DNA of 64,000 nucleotides from Dipteris shenzhenensis (lineage: Eukaryota; Polypodiophyta; Polypodiopsida; Gleicheniales), in assembly GCA_047967505.1 (NCBI GenBank), contig CM106539.1, one strand, 5' to 3'. This document shows positions 1 through 10,072 of this stretch, one piece after another (positions within the stretch are counted from its first letter, which is position 1; each line of letters opens with the position of its first letter). The notes below the pieces were generated by a model. It had not been told where the DNA came from, did no database searches, and worked only from the letters and a program-made list of their open reading frames with translations. The translations under genes and the position numbers were made by a program.

Positions 1-370
1 AGGGAGTTAATGCAGATGGCACCTGGCAAGGGACTATCACATTGAGCAATAAGACAATGGGGAGTCAATGCACCCAAGGGGCAAGGCTTGGCAAGATAAC
101 TTGTGGGAGTTAATGCAGATGGCACCTGTATTTTGCACTGGATGTCACCCAAGGGTCAAGGCTTGGCAAGACAACAGGGAGTTAATGCAGATGGCACCTG
201 GCAAGGGACTATCGCATTGAGCAATAAGACAATGGGGAGTTAATGCACCCAAGGGGCAAGGCTTGGCAAGACAAGCCTAGGTCAAATTATGCAAATGGCA
301 ACTGGCAAGGGACTGTCGTGACATTGAGCAATAAGACAATGGGGTGTCAAATTATGCAGATGGCACGAAT
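1..370. repeat. Tandem repeat, unit about 175 bp
   Basis: The block AGGGAGTTAATGCAGATGG starts at 1 and again at 176, each time followed by the same modules (GGCAAGGGACTATC, GAGCAATAAGACAATGGGG, CACCCAAGGGGCAAGGC). A third, altered unit starts near 281. Shorter modules recur inside each unit, so it is a higher-order repeat. The array is cut by the window edge, so its full length is unknown. No coding potential is visible. From 371 to 643 there is only AT-rich DNA. Confidence 0.85.
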
Positions 371-643
371 TGAGGCTCTTTAAGAGCAACAATTTAAATT
401 GTAAACATATGTTCAATCTATATCATTTTGGATATAAAGACTGTAGCTAAGAGCAACGTCTCTCAATGTAATCATATACATAAAGCTACAATTGCTATTA
501 TCCCTCTTTGGTCTTATGGCATCATGTCTTCTTTCTATTTATTAAAAGTTTTGTTAAATTTTGTGCATATTGCCGAGTGACAATGTTATTTTCATGAAAT
601 ATTTAAGTCTCCTTTCATGGATTTATAAATTTATCATGTCAAT

Positions 644-1004
644 GAAAAACGTCAAGGAAAAATATTTAAAATAATTAAATTAACAAATAACTTAGATATA
701 GCTAGAATTTCTTATATAGGATTATTTCAAATTCTTGCATGTTGGTGTAAAAGTATAGATTGAAAAAACAATATTTGTATGTGAATATGATAGAGCCACA
801 AAGTGAACTTTTGATTTGGGAAGGAAAAACGTCAAGGAAAAATATTAAAAATAATTAAATTAACAAATAACTTAGATATAGCTAGAATTTCTAATATAGG
901 ATTATTTCAAATTCTTGCATGTTGGTGCAAAAGTATAGATTGAAAAAACAATATTTTTATGTGAATATGACAGTGCCACAAAGTGAACTTTTGATTTGGG
1001 AAAA
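644..1004. repeat. 180-bp tandem duplication
   Basis: GAAAAACGTCAAGGAAAAA occurs at about 644 and again at about 824, and the following 180 bases match with only a few substitutions up to TTTTGATTTGGG near 1000. The duplication is recent, judging by its high identity. A short reading frame on the minus strand lies across it but shows no family resemblance. Confidence 0.85.
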
Positions 1005-1137
1005 AACTTTTTAGAAAGTAAAATTTTGATTTGGAAAGGATATTTTCATAAAGTAAAGTTTTCATTTGGGAAGGATTTTTGGGCTTCGTCCAAAAACAAC
1101 ACAAAAAGTCCAAAATTAATGAAATAGGTGTTTTATG

Positions 1138-1740
1138 CTTATGCATAGCATAAGCATAAGCTCATGCTTATGCATAGCATAAGCACATGCATAGCATAAG
1201 CATAAGCTCATGCTTATGCTCATGCATGAGCATGAGCTTATGCGTAAGTTTCCGCATAAGCTCCTTCTCTATTTCCGCATAAGCTCCTTCTCTATTTTCG
1301 CATGAGCATAAGCATGAGAAGGAGCTTATGCGGAAAGAGAGAAGGAGCTCATGCGGATATAGAGAAGGAGCTTATGCGGAAAGAGAGAAGGAGCTCATGC
1401 GGAAAGAGAGAAGGAGCTTATGCTCATGCGGAAATAGAGAAGGAGCTTATGCGGAAAAAGAGAATGAGAGAAGCTTATGCTTATGCTCATGCGGAAAGAG
1501 AGAAGGAGCTTATGCTTATGCGGAAATAGAGAATGAGAGAAGCTTATGCTTCTCTCCTTCTCTTTTTCTGCATAAGCTCCTTCTCTTTTTCCGCATGAGC
1601 ATAAGTATGCGGAAACTCATCCTTCTCATGCTTATGCTCATGCATGTGCATGAGCTTATGCTTAAGTTTCCGCATAAGCTCATGCTTATGCGTGAGCTTA
1701 TGCGGAAATAGAGAATGAGAGAAGCATAAGCTCATTCTCT
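1138..1740. repeat. Low-complexity inverted satellite (CATAAG/CTTATG and GAGAAGGAGC units)
   Basis: From 1138 the sequence is built from permutations of GCATAAGC, GCTTATGC and GCATGAGC, which are reverse complements of one another. From about 1235 a second unit appears as CGCATAAGCTCCTTCTC, and from about 1315 as its reverse complement GAGAAGGAGCTTATGCGG, repeated many times. Orientation flips again near 1545 and 1690. The strand can therefore fold into long hairpins. Reading frames are open on both strands only because the units lack stops; they give low-complexity peptides and I do not call them genes. Confidence 0.85.
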
Positions 1741-1925
1741 ATTTCCCACTCTATTTCCCCCTTCTCTCCTTCTCTATTTTCCCTCATCTCTTTCCCCTTC
1801 TCTATTTCCCCCTTCTCTCATTCTCTATTTCCTCATTCTCATTCTTTTCTTTCCTTTACATCTTCTTTCCCTCTTATCTTTCCCTCTTTCCTTTCCCTCT
1901 TCTTTCCTTTCCCTCTTCTTTCTTC
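1741..1925 (+). other. Pyrimidine-rich tract upstream of the transposase-like gene
   Basis: A run of CTCTATTTCCCCCTTCTC-type units is almost free of purines on the plus strand and ends just before the gene at 2004. Such tracts are common in plant 5' leaders and as simple repeats; the sequence does not show which applies here. Confidence 0.6.
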
Positions 1926-2003
1926 TTGCCTATGCCTATGCCTATGAGAATGCTCATGTTTGTTTATTTGTTTTCTGTTTTCGTGTTTGTGTCTATGTTA
2001 GAC

Positions 2004-3589
2004 ATGGGATCACGTCGCTCATCGGACGAGTACGGACAGCCTCGTAGGAGGAGAGCTCATGATCTATATGCTCCAGAGGACTTTGATTCCTCTCAGGCGA
2101 CTACCCCGAGGACTACCCCTGGTCCGACTCCTCTCGGTCCTAGCACTGTGACTACCCCTGGTCCGACCCCTCTTCCACATAGCACTGCGACTACCCCTCA
2201 GGGGACTCCTTTGCTAGCCGCGCATGGCTTTGTTGGGACTCCCGACGAGTTTGTAGCACAGATGAGCGATGAGGAGGCAGCGAGATTCTTCTCTCTGCTC
2301 TCTCAGAGGACCTCCGCAATTCCTTCCCCTACACTGACGGGTGGACGTACAGCCCAGCCATCCCCTCGCGCCCCTTTGACCGCGGGATCATCACCTGCGC
2401 ATGCCTCCCGCAAGGGAAGGAAGAGTAGGATGGGCGGCTCATGTTGTGCTGACTCAGGAGATGTAGACGAGTCAGCACACTCACGCTCCTTTAGGTCTCC
2501 ACTTGGTCCGGAGACACAGTATCAGTCAGGTCCCTTTCCCTCTCCTACTCCCACAGCTACTCCTCGATCCGAAAGCGGTCGCGCAGCTTCCACTCCTTCA
2601 GACTCTGCTACCGTCAGTCCCCCTTACTCATCAGGGGATCTCTCCTATCAAATCACATCTGCCGGAGAGATAATAGAAGACAAAAAGGGCAAACCAGTGA
2701 TGGCCGCCATGAGGCGGTTGATGAGTCATCACTTCAAGAGCGGCATAAATATCGATTGGCGGTATCAAGATGCCCAAAAGAAGCAGGCGGTGATCGATGA
2801 GTTAAAACAAAGATATCCTAATCCGCCAAATGTGGAGTTTAATAACAGTTATATGCTCGAGCGCATGGGTTTGGTCCTAAAGCATCGCAGATCAACCATG
2901 CGTACTTCCATTACAAAGGGGTTGGCTAAACCCAGCTGGGCAGACAAAGCTGATTGGAAGTACTTCAAGAAGCAGCATAGGGACCATCCCGAAATGTTCG
3001 AGGGTCAGAGGAGGGCTGCGAAGAGACGGCTGGATGTCGTAGGTACTTCGCACTTTGGTGCAGGCGGACGGTATGCGTTCGAGGCAACCGTGGTAAGTTT
3101 ACTTCTTTCCATTTAATGTATTGTTCTATTTGTTTTACTTACATATTACATGCACTTTAGCTAACTCTAACTCTCGTAAATTGGATCCATAGCAAGCTGC
3201 GATGGGTCGTCTTCCTACGAATGCAGAGACGCGACGCGCATTTCGGATAGGAACCAAGCCGTGGTTCATTGAGCAAGAGGCAATGGGAGCGACAGTCGAT
3301 TGGGCTGAGGTGGCTGCTCGCACGGTATAAGTTTACTCCTACTTGTAATCTCACTTTTTAATTTAAGTTCCAATCTAATTTTTGATTTATATGGTTCACT
3401 CTTAGGGTCAAAGCTCAAGCGTCCCATCATCAGAGATCATCAGAGACGAGCGATCAACAGGGGCAAGGATCGGACGTAGGTGCCGAGGACGAGGGAGAAG
3501 ACGCAGGTGTCGGGGACGAGGGAGAAGATGCAGGTGCCGAGGACCACGGAACAGCCCAACAAGACGATTCGGATTCGGATTCGGATTAG
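2004..3589 (+). CDS. CACTA-type transposon protein (TNP1/Transposase_24-like), three exons, last one out of frame
   Basis: Exon 1 is 2004-3092 with donor GGTAAGTT; exon 2 is 3193-3324 after acceptor CATAG; exon 3 starts at 3406. I chose the ATG at 2004 (MGSRRSSDEYGQ); an upstream in-frame ATG at 1926 only adds a simple-repeat MPMPMP leader. The first 230 residues are Ser/Thr/Pro-rich and probably disordered. The conserved part follows: a helical block (MRRLMSHHFKSGINIDW), then WADKADWKYFKK and an AGGRYAFE motif, and in exon 2 GRLPTNAETRRAF. This order resembles plant proteins carried by En/Spm (CACTA) elements. Exon 3 in one frame ends in an acidic tail (GEDAGVGDEGEDAG...DSDSDSD) with a stop at 3587, but exon 2 joins it one base out of frame, so the gene may carry a frameshift. 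A CACTA-type end lies 370 bp downstream. The family call is by eye. Confidence 0.5.
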
Positions 3590-3789
3590 TAGTGGTAGTA
3601 GCATTTTGTATATCCGCTCGTTAGAGCAATTTTGTATCGCCCTTTCACAGGGTAATTTTGTTTCAAACACAGTTGTATATGTATATGCATTTCTTCTTCA
3701 TCGTTCACAAGAATAATTTTGTATCACCCTGCAAGCAAGGGAAATTTTGTTATAAAAAACTTTCTTTTGTAATTACAAAAAAAAAAAAA
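3590..3789 (+). other. AT-rich DNA downstream of the transposase-like gene
   Basis: The probable 3' UTR of the preceding gene. It contains three loosely repeated modules (GCAATTTTGTATC, GGTAATTTTGT, AATAATTTTGTATC). No gene is visible. Confidence 0.4.
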
Positions 3790-3844
3790 GGGTTAGTGGG
3801 GCTAAACAGGGCCAAAAGGAAGCCCTGTTTAGGCCCACTAACTC
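3790..3844. repeat. Short foldback sequence, copy 1
   Basis: GGGTTAGTGGGGCTAAACAG and its near reverse complement are separated by a short CCAAAAGGAA loop, preceded by a run of A. The same sequence occurs again at 4200-4254. Copy 1 has small changes in the right arm (GGCCCACTAACTC). Confidence 0.85.
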
Positions 3845-3953
3845 TTAACGTAGTAAAAGTGAGGGAAAGGTGACCAATGGCATGTGCCTTGATGGTCTTT
3901 GGCATCTCCTCTTCATTCCTAACTTGTCTTGCATCTTGCATATTCATCTCAAA

Positions 3954-4524
3954 CACTACAAGGCATAGGCCATTTTCCGACGGAAATACTGACGCTTTTT
4001 ACATTAAAATTTTTTTTTTTCATGGGTGCAAAGGTCGCTATAAAAGTCGTTAAAATCGTCGGAAAAGGAGCATCGCTATAAACCGTCGCTATATAGCGAC
4101 GATGCAAACGTCGCTATATAGCGACGATGATAATCGTCGCTATATAGCGACACTGGTAAACGTCGCTATATAGCGACGATTAACAGAAGTTAAAAAAAAG
4201 GGTTAGTGGGGCTAAACAGGGCCAAAAGGAAGCCCTGTTTAGCCCCACTAACCCTTTTTTTTAACTTCTGTTAATCGTCGCTATATAGCGATGTTTACCA
4301 GTGTCGCTATATAGCGACGATTATCAGAGTCGCTATATAGCGACGTTTGCATCGTCGCTATATAGCGACGTTTGCATCGTCGCTATATAGCGACGGTTTA
4401 TAGCGATGCTCCTTTTCCGACGATTTTAACGACTTTTATAGCGACCTTTGCGCCCATGAAAAAAAAAAAATTAATGTAAAAAGCGTCAGTATTTCCGTCG
4501 GAAAATGGCCTATGCCTTGTAGTG
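3954..4524. mobile_element. Foldback of CACTA (En/Spm) transposon ends
   Basis: The left end reads CACTACAAGGCATAGGCC and the right end is its reverse complement, finishing in CCTTGTAGTG. Inside lie subterminal repeats TCGCTATATAGCGA, each itself palindromic: four on the left and five on the right. CACTA ends with a terminal CACTA/TAGTG and short subterminal repeats are diagnostic of this superfamily. CACTA elements make 3-bp target duplications; here the flanks are AAA on the left and TTT on the right, complementary rather than repeated, because the flanks are part of the larger palindrome. It encodes no protein. Confidence 0.75.
4200..4254. repeat. Short foldback sequence, copy 2, at the centre of the palindrome
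   Basis: A perfect hairpin: GGGTTAGTGGGGCTAAACAG pairs with the bases ending at 4254 around a CCAAAAGGAA loop. Poly-A precedes it and poly-T follows. It is the same sequence as 3790-3844. Confidence 0.85.
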
Positions 4525-4629
4525 TTTGAGATGAATATGCAAGATGCAAGACAAGTTAGGAATGAAGAGGAGATGCCAAAGACCATCAAGGCACATGCCA
4601 TTGGTCACCTTTCCCTCACTTTTACTACG

Positions 4630-4850
4630 TTAAGATTTGAGAGTTATTGATGTTTTACTAGCTTCTTCAGTTCCCTAAGGCATTCTCCCAAAGACTTCAT
4701 GACCGAAAACAATGCTTTAGGTTTCCAAATCTCACAAAAGTTAAGATTTACAAGTTATTGATGTTTTACTAGCTTCTTCAATTCCCTAAGGCATTCTCCC
4801 AAAGACTTCATGACCGAAAACAATGCTTTAGGTTTCCAAATCTGGCAAAA
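4630..4850. repeat. 111-bp tandem duplication
   Basis: The unit starting TTAAGATTTGAGAGTTATTG at 4630 is repeated from 4741 (TTAAGATTTACAAGTTATTG) with very few changes. The first copy begins at the edge of the palindrome's right arm. Confidence 0.85.
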
Positions 4851-5015
4851 GTCTATGCTTTCCTCTTTTGTGATGCATTCATCAACACTCTCTATTGTTC
4901 TTTTGTATCCAATGGTGAGTACCTTGCCAGCTTTGATTACAAGCACTTCCCCCTCACCAGGGTAAAAAATAAGGGGCATATCCAACATATCAGTGAGATC
5001 TTTACGGATTGGCAT
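4755..5015 (-). CDS. Hypothetical 86-residue reading frame, partly inside the duplication
   Basis: The frame encodes MPIRKDLTDMLDMPLIFYPG... ending ECLRELKKLVKHQ. The composition is protein-like (mixed charged and hydrophobic residues, one Pro/Gly turn), and its C-terminal third lies in the duplicated 111-bp unit. I do not recognise the family. It could be the last exon of a decayed gene or a chance frame. Confidence 0.2.
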   Translation of the reverse strand: MPIRKDLTDMLDMPLIFYPGEGEVLVIKAGKVLTIGYKRTIESVDECITKEESIDFCQIWKPKALFSVMKSLGECLRELKKLVKHQ

Positions 5016-7530
5016 TACATTATCAATTTGCTCAGTGGGTCTTTCTGCATCGTGTGATTAGGTTGTGCACTTGTTGAATTCGGGTTTCTCTTTTATTTGG
5101 TAGGTGTTGAAGGTCCTAGCATAGCTAGAATGTAGTAGTGGCAGTAGCCAGCTTGCACATTGGATTTAGATGTCGATGGCATCAATGGGTGCCATGGTAT
5201 CTCTAGTTGGTGGATGTGCCAAGCTTTCTAGAGTGTTTGCTACATTTCCATGTTGTGTTATGGTGGCCATGTGGAGAATTCATGGTTTATAGGAGTGGTG
5301 ACACATTTTGGTGGACATTGGATATGGTTCTATGTGCTCATGTGGGCCCACACTACTAGTTTGCCCACATTTGTTGTGTTTTACCATCCATATTAGTTCT
5401 GATCATTGGTATTTAGGTACCATGTTATGTGTCATTTTTTGGGCCTACACTTTTTCTTTTTAGGGATTGGTGTGATCAAAGCTATAGCTGTGGAGACTTT
5501 TGGGATTTACCTTTTGCTAGAGTGCATGACCAAGGCTAGTCAGATTTTTCTTGTGGATGATTGGTTAATAAGTTGGGTTTAGATCATGGAGTGTTCAATA
5601 CCATTGTGTGTTTCTTGAAGAGTACTTCAATTTAACCTTTTACTTCATGGTGATCCAAGCTACTGGCATGAAGTTATTGTCAAAACAATTCATTGTGAGA
5701 GTAGCTCCATCTCACCCTCCCACCTCACCGCCTTCCCTACTTTTAGGAAACAACCAAAAAACCCTAACTCTCTCATTCTCCATACCTTCCTCCTCTCATT
5801 ATCTGTTCCTCTGCTCCATCTGCCTTCCCTCCCAATCCCCCTCCTACATACCTCACAATTGTGGCCTCTCCTCCCCTCCATTTCTCCCCCACACCTCCCC
5901 CTACCTTTCTACTTCCTCAAGTTTGGCTCCATCTTCCGCCTTTAAAACCTCACCTCACCATAATTTTGACGTCTTCCAGCTCTCACGTCCTCCTTGCTCC
6001 ATCCCTCATTCCCCTTTCCTTTTCACCTCTTCCCTCATTAGCACCCATCTTTAGCTCCCCTTCGCCTCCTCTCTGCATTGGGTTTCCGTTGGCTATGTTC
6101 CCCCTCCATTTCCTTCATCTCTAGCCACTTTGCTTTCAAACCCTCACCTTCTTGAGACATAATTTGGTCTATTGAGCTTCATTCCAGCCCATGACACCTT
6201 GGGTTTGACTCTTGGATGCACCTAAAGTATCATAGTATTTTTATATCATAGAGAGTATCTACATGGTTCCTATTACGGTGATCCATTAGAGCAAATATGG
6301 TGATCATAGAGAGTACCTACATGGTTCCTATGATTTATGGATTACCTATCATAAACCTGCTAATCTCTTCGATGCACAAAAGTATCATAGTATTTATGTT
6401 TTCTTAATCTTAAAGAGCAATAAATTTTATTTATGATAAAATATACAATAGACATACCTTTGTTGCAAACCAATCTGAAAATTTATTCCATTTTCCCTTT
6501 ATTGGACCAAGCATTATTGATCCTTCAGCAAAATCTTTCATTTCATCATTGAACATCCTTCAATAGATCAAACACAAAATTCATTTATATCTACGTAGCT
6601 AAGTTTTTACATGTTTGAAGAGAAAATAAAAAGAATACGTGATTGATGCATTACTCTTCCCATGGTTTGACAATGTCCAAGTTCTCAAGAATGCAAAGAT
6701 GTGCTTGAATACACATGATTGGAGAGAGAGAGAGAGAATCTTTTCACTTTTTCTTTTACTTTCTCATTTGCACTAATGATTGGCTCCAAAATTGGATCCC
6801 ATATTCTTCTCTAAGTTCCCTCAAACTCATGCTAAAATTTTGTCATGAAACCAATTGCTTTCTCTATAGAATATCCTTCTGCCATGCTTCCTTCTAGTTT
6901 TGCCACATTCTTTACATACTTCGACATCTTCTCATTGTATATGCCACCACCTTATGAGTATCTTTTCAACTTAAGGAGTACTTCTCAATACTTTTCTTGT
7001 GTATATTCTCCCGCTTCCATTTTTTTATGTGTGCCATTCCCTGCCCTTCTTGGTATTGGATTCTTATTCTCGGCCCGATTTATTTGCTTATTTTTATCAT
7101 TGTTCATGGTGAGAGATACATGTGAGCGGTGATGGTTTCGTTAAATTTTTCGCTCACATTTTTGGTGTGGTTACTGGGATGCATGATCTTCACAGTATAG
7201 TTTTCTTATGTGTTTTTTTAGAGTTTTTTCATTTTTTTCATGGGTTGCTCCTTCTGCTCCTCATGAGCTGCCCCTTTCCATCACCAATCCCCTCTCCTCC
7301 ACCAGTGTCTCCTCAATTCGATAGGCATTTACTCTTCGTCGCCTGCCGCATGATGTATGCGCTTTTTGGCAATTCTATCCGCGTGGCTTATCAAGCGCAT
7401 CGTTTTGCAGATTTTGGTTTTTTAAAATTCTGATTATGTATGAAAAAGTTATGGCCAATTTACTAACGCCTATTGTTTTTCAGTTTTCTTGAGTCTTTTT
7501 CTTTGCTTTCTTCCTCCTTGCTGTCTCCGC
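5016..7530. other. No supported gene; pyrimidine-rich stretch and short repeats
   Basis: 5690-6125 is strongly C/T-rich on the plus strand and keeps frames open with Ser/Pro/Leu-rich peptides, which I attribute to composition. A short direct repeat (CATAGAGAGTATCTACATGG / CATAGAGAGTACCTACATGG) lies at about 6248 and 6303. A (GA)n run sits at 6721-6737. No family motif was found on either strand. Confidence 0.4.
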
Positions 7531-8030
7531 TCATGAGCGACTCCTCCACCTCGCCATCTCCCCTCTCGGGCGACTCTTCTTCCTCGCCGTCTCTCCTCTT
7601 GGGTGACTCTTCCTCCTCGCTGCCTCCCCTCCCCGGTGACTCTTCCTCCTCGCCGCCTCCCCTCCCGGGTGACTCTTCCTCTTCACCGTCTTCCCTTCCG
7701 GGTGACTCGTCCTCCTTGCCGTCTCCCCTCCCGGGTGACTCTTCTTCCTCGCCGTCTCCCCTCCCGGGTGAATCTTCCTCCTCGCCGCCTCCCCTCCCGA
7801 GTGACTCTTCCTCTTTGCCGTCTCCCCTTCCAGGTGACTCATCGTCCTCGCCATCTCCCCTCTCGGGTAACTTTTCCTCCTCGTCGCCTCCCCTCTCGGG
7901 TGACTCTGCCGTCTCCCCTTCTGGGCGACTCGTCCTCCTCGCCGTCTTCCCTCCCGAGCGACTCGTCCTCCTCGCCATCTCCCCTCCCGAGCGACTCCTC
8001 CTTTTCGCTAACTCCTCTCCCCTTAGGCAC
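7531..8030. repeat. GC-rich 33-bp minisatellite, about 14 units
   Basis: The unit is GGTGACTCTTCCTCCTCGCC followed by GCCTCCCCTCCCG, 33 bp, repeated with variants. Because 33 is a multiple of three and the units lack stops, three frames stay open on this block; on the plus strand one reads as an 11-residue repeat, GDSSSSPSPLP. Base composition differs sharply from the AT-rich surroundings. It could encode part of a Ser/Pro-rich protein (an ATG lies at 7473), but the same openness on the minus strand argues for a non-coding minisatellite. Confidence 0.85.
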
Positions 8031-8246
8031 AAGAAGGCTTTAATTTGATGACATGTTTAGGCCTAGACTGCCTTTCGCCCCTAACCAACCATTTCAGACA
8101 ATTTTCGAGCTACATATAGTTATCATTGTTGATGGAAAAATGTTTTACCAATAGAGAATTGCATTGTTGTTTGGAGCCAAGCGGTTAGTAGAAATATTAT
8201 CCTCCCCTCACCCTTTCATTCTAATGCTTTTGGATTATAACATTAC

Positions 8247-8660
8247 TTGGGATGTACAGATACTGTGTCTCTACTAATGAGCAAGTGGACTCTACATTTT
8301 GACGGGGCTTACAAACTGTCGACCAAGGAAGTTGGGGTAGGTGTCACTTTGACATCACCAGACGAGGCTAGGTACTTGTATGATAACTCAATAGAAGCTG
8401 AGACTTGCAACCAAGCAGATTACTCTGCCCTCATTTGTGGTCTACGAAGGGTGAAAGAGCATCATGCCAGTCACTTGGAGATAAGAGGAGACTCACAACT
8501 TGTGTGTCAGCAAGTGAGCAGACAGTGGAAGGTACGAAGCGAGAAGCTCAAGCCACGACATTAAGAAGTGGTTGAGTTATTGAAAGATTTCCAAACAATC
8601 TCCATTCAACATATTCCTCGAACTCACAATCGTGTAGCCGATTCTCTAGCACGCTAAGCA
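8247..8660 (+). pseudogene. RNase H domain of a Ty3/gypsy-like retrotransposon, broken
   Basis: The translation starts with WTLHFDGAYK, then GVGVTLTSPDEARYLY, CNQADYSALICGL, EIRGDSQLVCQQV and, after an in-frame stop at 8562, IQHIPRTHNRVADSLAR. This is the archaeal-type RNase HI fold (RVT_3) common in plant retroelements, with the acidic residues at FDGA, GDSQ and VADSLA. The usual Glu in the NxAEYxAL block reads Asp here (QADYSAL). Two stops (8562 and near 8656) mean it is not functional. It lies directly upstream of a gag gene, the reverse of normal retrotransposon order, so two elements or a rearrangement are likely. Confidence 0.7.
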
Positions 8661-8971
8661 TGCACTTATGGTGAAAGTATTTGCAACCCTTAGGAAAACT
8701 TCAAGAAGAAGATCTGCAGGATCTTAAGGCACTTGACAAACAAGAAAGCATCATCCCTACTCGGAAACCTCTTGAAGAAATCTTGTGAAGGCTTCAAGAA
8801 CTAGAGGAAGCAGATGGGGATGTTCAAGCACTTACGTTTGTACTAGCCTTTCTCTTTGCTCTCATGAACAACCTGATGCAATGAAGGCCAACCCCGGCTG
8901 CCCAATAAAAGAGTTGTGTTTTCTTTCCCTTGTTACTTTTCCCTCTTCATTTCTTTCCCCTATTTGCCACA

Positions 8972-9950
8972 ATGGCTGAAATTCCAGTGTTTTATGGCCG
9001 CATGGATGAAAATCCTTCAGAATACTTGGTACTATTTAAGAGACGATGCGTCTCACACAATTTTCTCACTAAAGATAGGTGGCTTGTTGTGCTTCCTACC
9101 TTCCTAGAAGGGCTCGCAAAAGTTTGGTACGACAAACAAGAAGATGCTACAAAAGGCAACTGGCCCCTACTGTCCCGACGGCTGGTGGATTATTTCGACA
9201 AAGAGGACACGCTTGAGGATGTTCACATGGGTGTGGCTAACTTGAAGCAGCCGACGGTATGTGGACCATGTGGGGGTCCTTTTGGATCGCTTAGTTGCTA
9301 CACAACCTGAGAACCAAGGATTTGTTGCCAGCATGACCCAGTATGTGATCAACCACGATGATGGGAGCAGAGGACAAGTTTCGCCTAAAGTTGAAATGGA
9401 AAGGACCAACCATGATGGAGCAAGCTCTGCATATTGCCCAAAAGTTCGATAAGGTATAGTCAGACTGAGCCGCTAAGACCGAGCCCATTTATCATCTTCC
9501 GCCTCCACCACCCAATGTTTTCTATTCACCCCGTCCTGTCCCTCACCACCCGCCTACTCCCCCAGTAGCCCCATCATCTCATTTCTCTCCTGTTTCCCAT
9601 GTTCCCCCTCCAGTTGTTCCACAATACCATGAATCAATGCCAAGAATGGCACCGGTAGCCCCGTTGTTACCCATCCCTACTCAGCCAACTGCCGTTGAAG
9701 GTTCGGTACAAGATCTGGCCAAGGCTCTCAATGAGCTACGGCTAGAAGTGGTAGGAATTAAGAAGCAAAGTCGAGGACCTAGGGACAAGTCAACTATTAC
9801 CTGCTATACTTGCCACCAAAAGGGACACTACAGTCTCGAATGTCCCAATGTGCCACAGATAAATCTCCTAGGAGAATCTGATACTTCAGATGTAGAGATT
9901 CTCGATCTTCACAAATGGGAGCGTGAGGCCGAAGAATCAGCACCGTGACC
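8972..9950 (+). pseudogene. Ty3/gypsy-like gag with CCHC zinc knuckle, frameshifted
   Basis: It starts MAEIPVFYGRMDENPSEY with the gag pattern of WLVVLPTFLEGLAKVWY and NWPLLSRRLVDYF. The frame shifts near 9255, again near 9375 (EDKFRLKLKWKG, then IAQKFDKV), and again before about 9470, where a Pro-rich linker begins. The linker leads to the zinc knuckle CYTCHQKGHYSLEC (CX2CX4HX4C) near 9810 and an acidic tail ending at a stop near 9947. Gag would form the virus-like particle and bind element RNA. The ATG at 8972 is chosen because the match begins there. At least three frame changes make it a pseudogene. No protease or reverse transcriptase follows; a copia LTR begins about 120 bp downstream. 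Confidence 0.7.
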
Positions 9951-10072
9951 CGAGCAACCGAAGAAGAAGAAGGTGGCCTATGCTCCATCGCCTTCACGAC
10001 CAGATGTAGAAATGAAACCAGTTCCTACTGTAGAAAAAGAAAGGAACTCTTGGTCACGAAGGAGCAAGTGGG

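Larger units (their letters stand above)
3844..4634. repeat. 791-bp palindrome containing two CACTA-type ends and flanking DNA
   Basis: CTTAACG at 3844-3850 pairs with CGTTAAG at 4628-4634, and pairing continues inward through about 110 bp of ordinary sequence, then the CACTA-type ends, then the TCGCTATATAGCGA repeats, to a small hairpin at 4200-4254. The arms are nearly identical except that the right arm has five TCGCTATATAGCGA units and the left has four. The palindrome extends beyond the transposon ends, which a simple insertion does not explain. Confidence 0.9.

Noticed and set aside
1302-1735. Genes encoding MRKERRSSCG-type repeats
   Set aside because: Pure simple-sequence translation, open on both strands.
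5608-6124. Pro/Ser-rich proteins
   Set aside because: The frames follow from C/T-rich composition, overlap in different frames and show no conserved motif.
7473-8048. Ser/Pro-rich gene over the minisatellite
   Set aside because: Comparable open frames exist in several frames on both strands because the 33-bp unit has no stops; there is no non-repetitive coding sequence attached.
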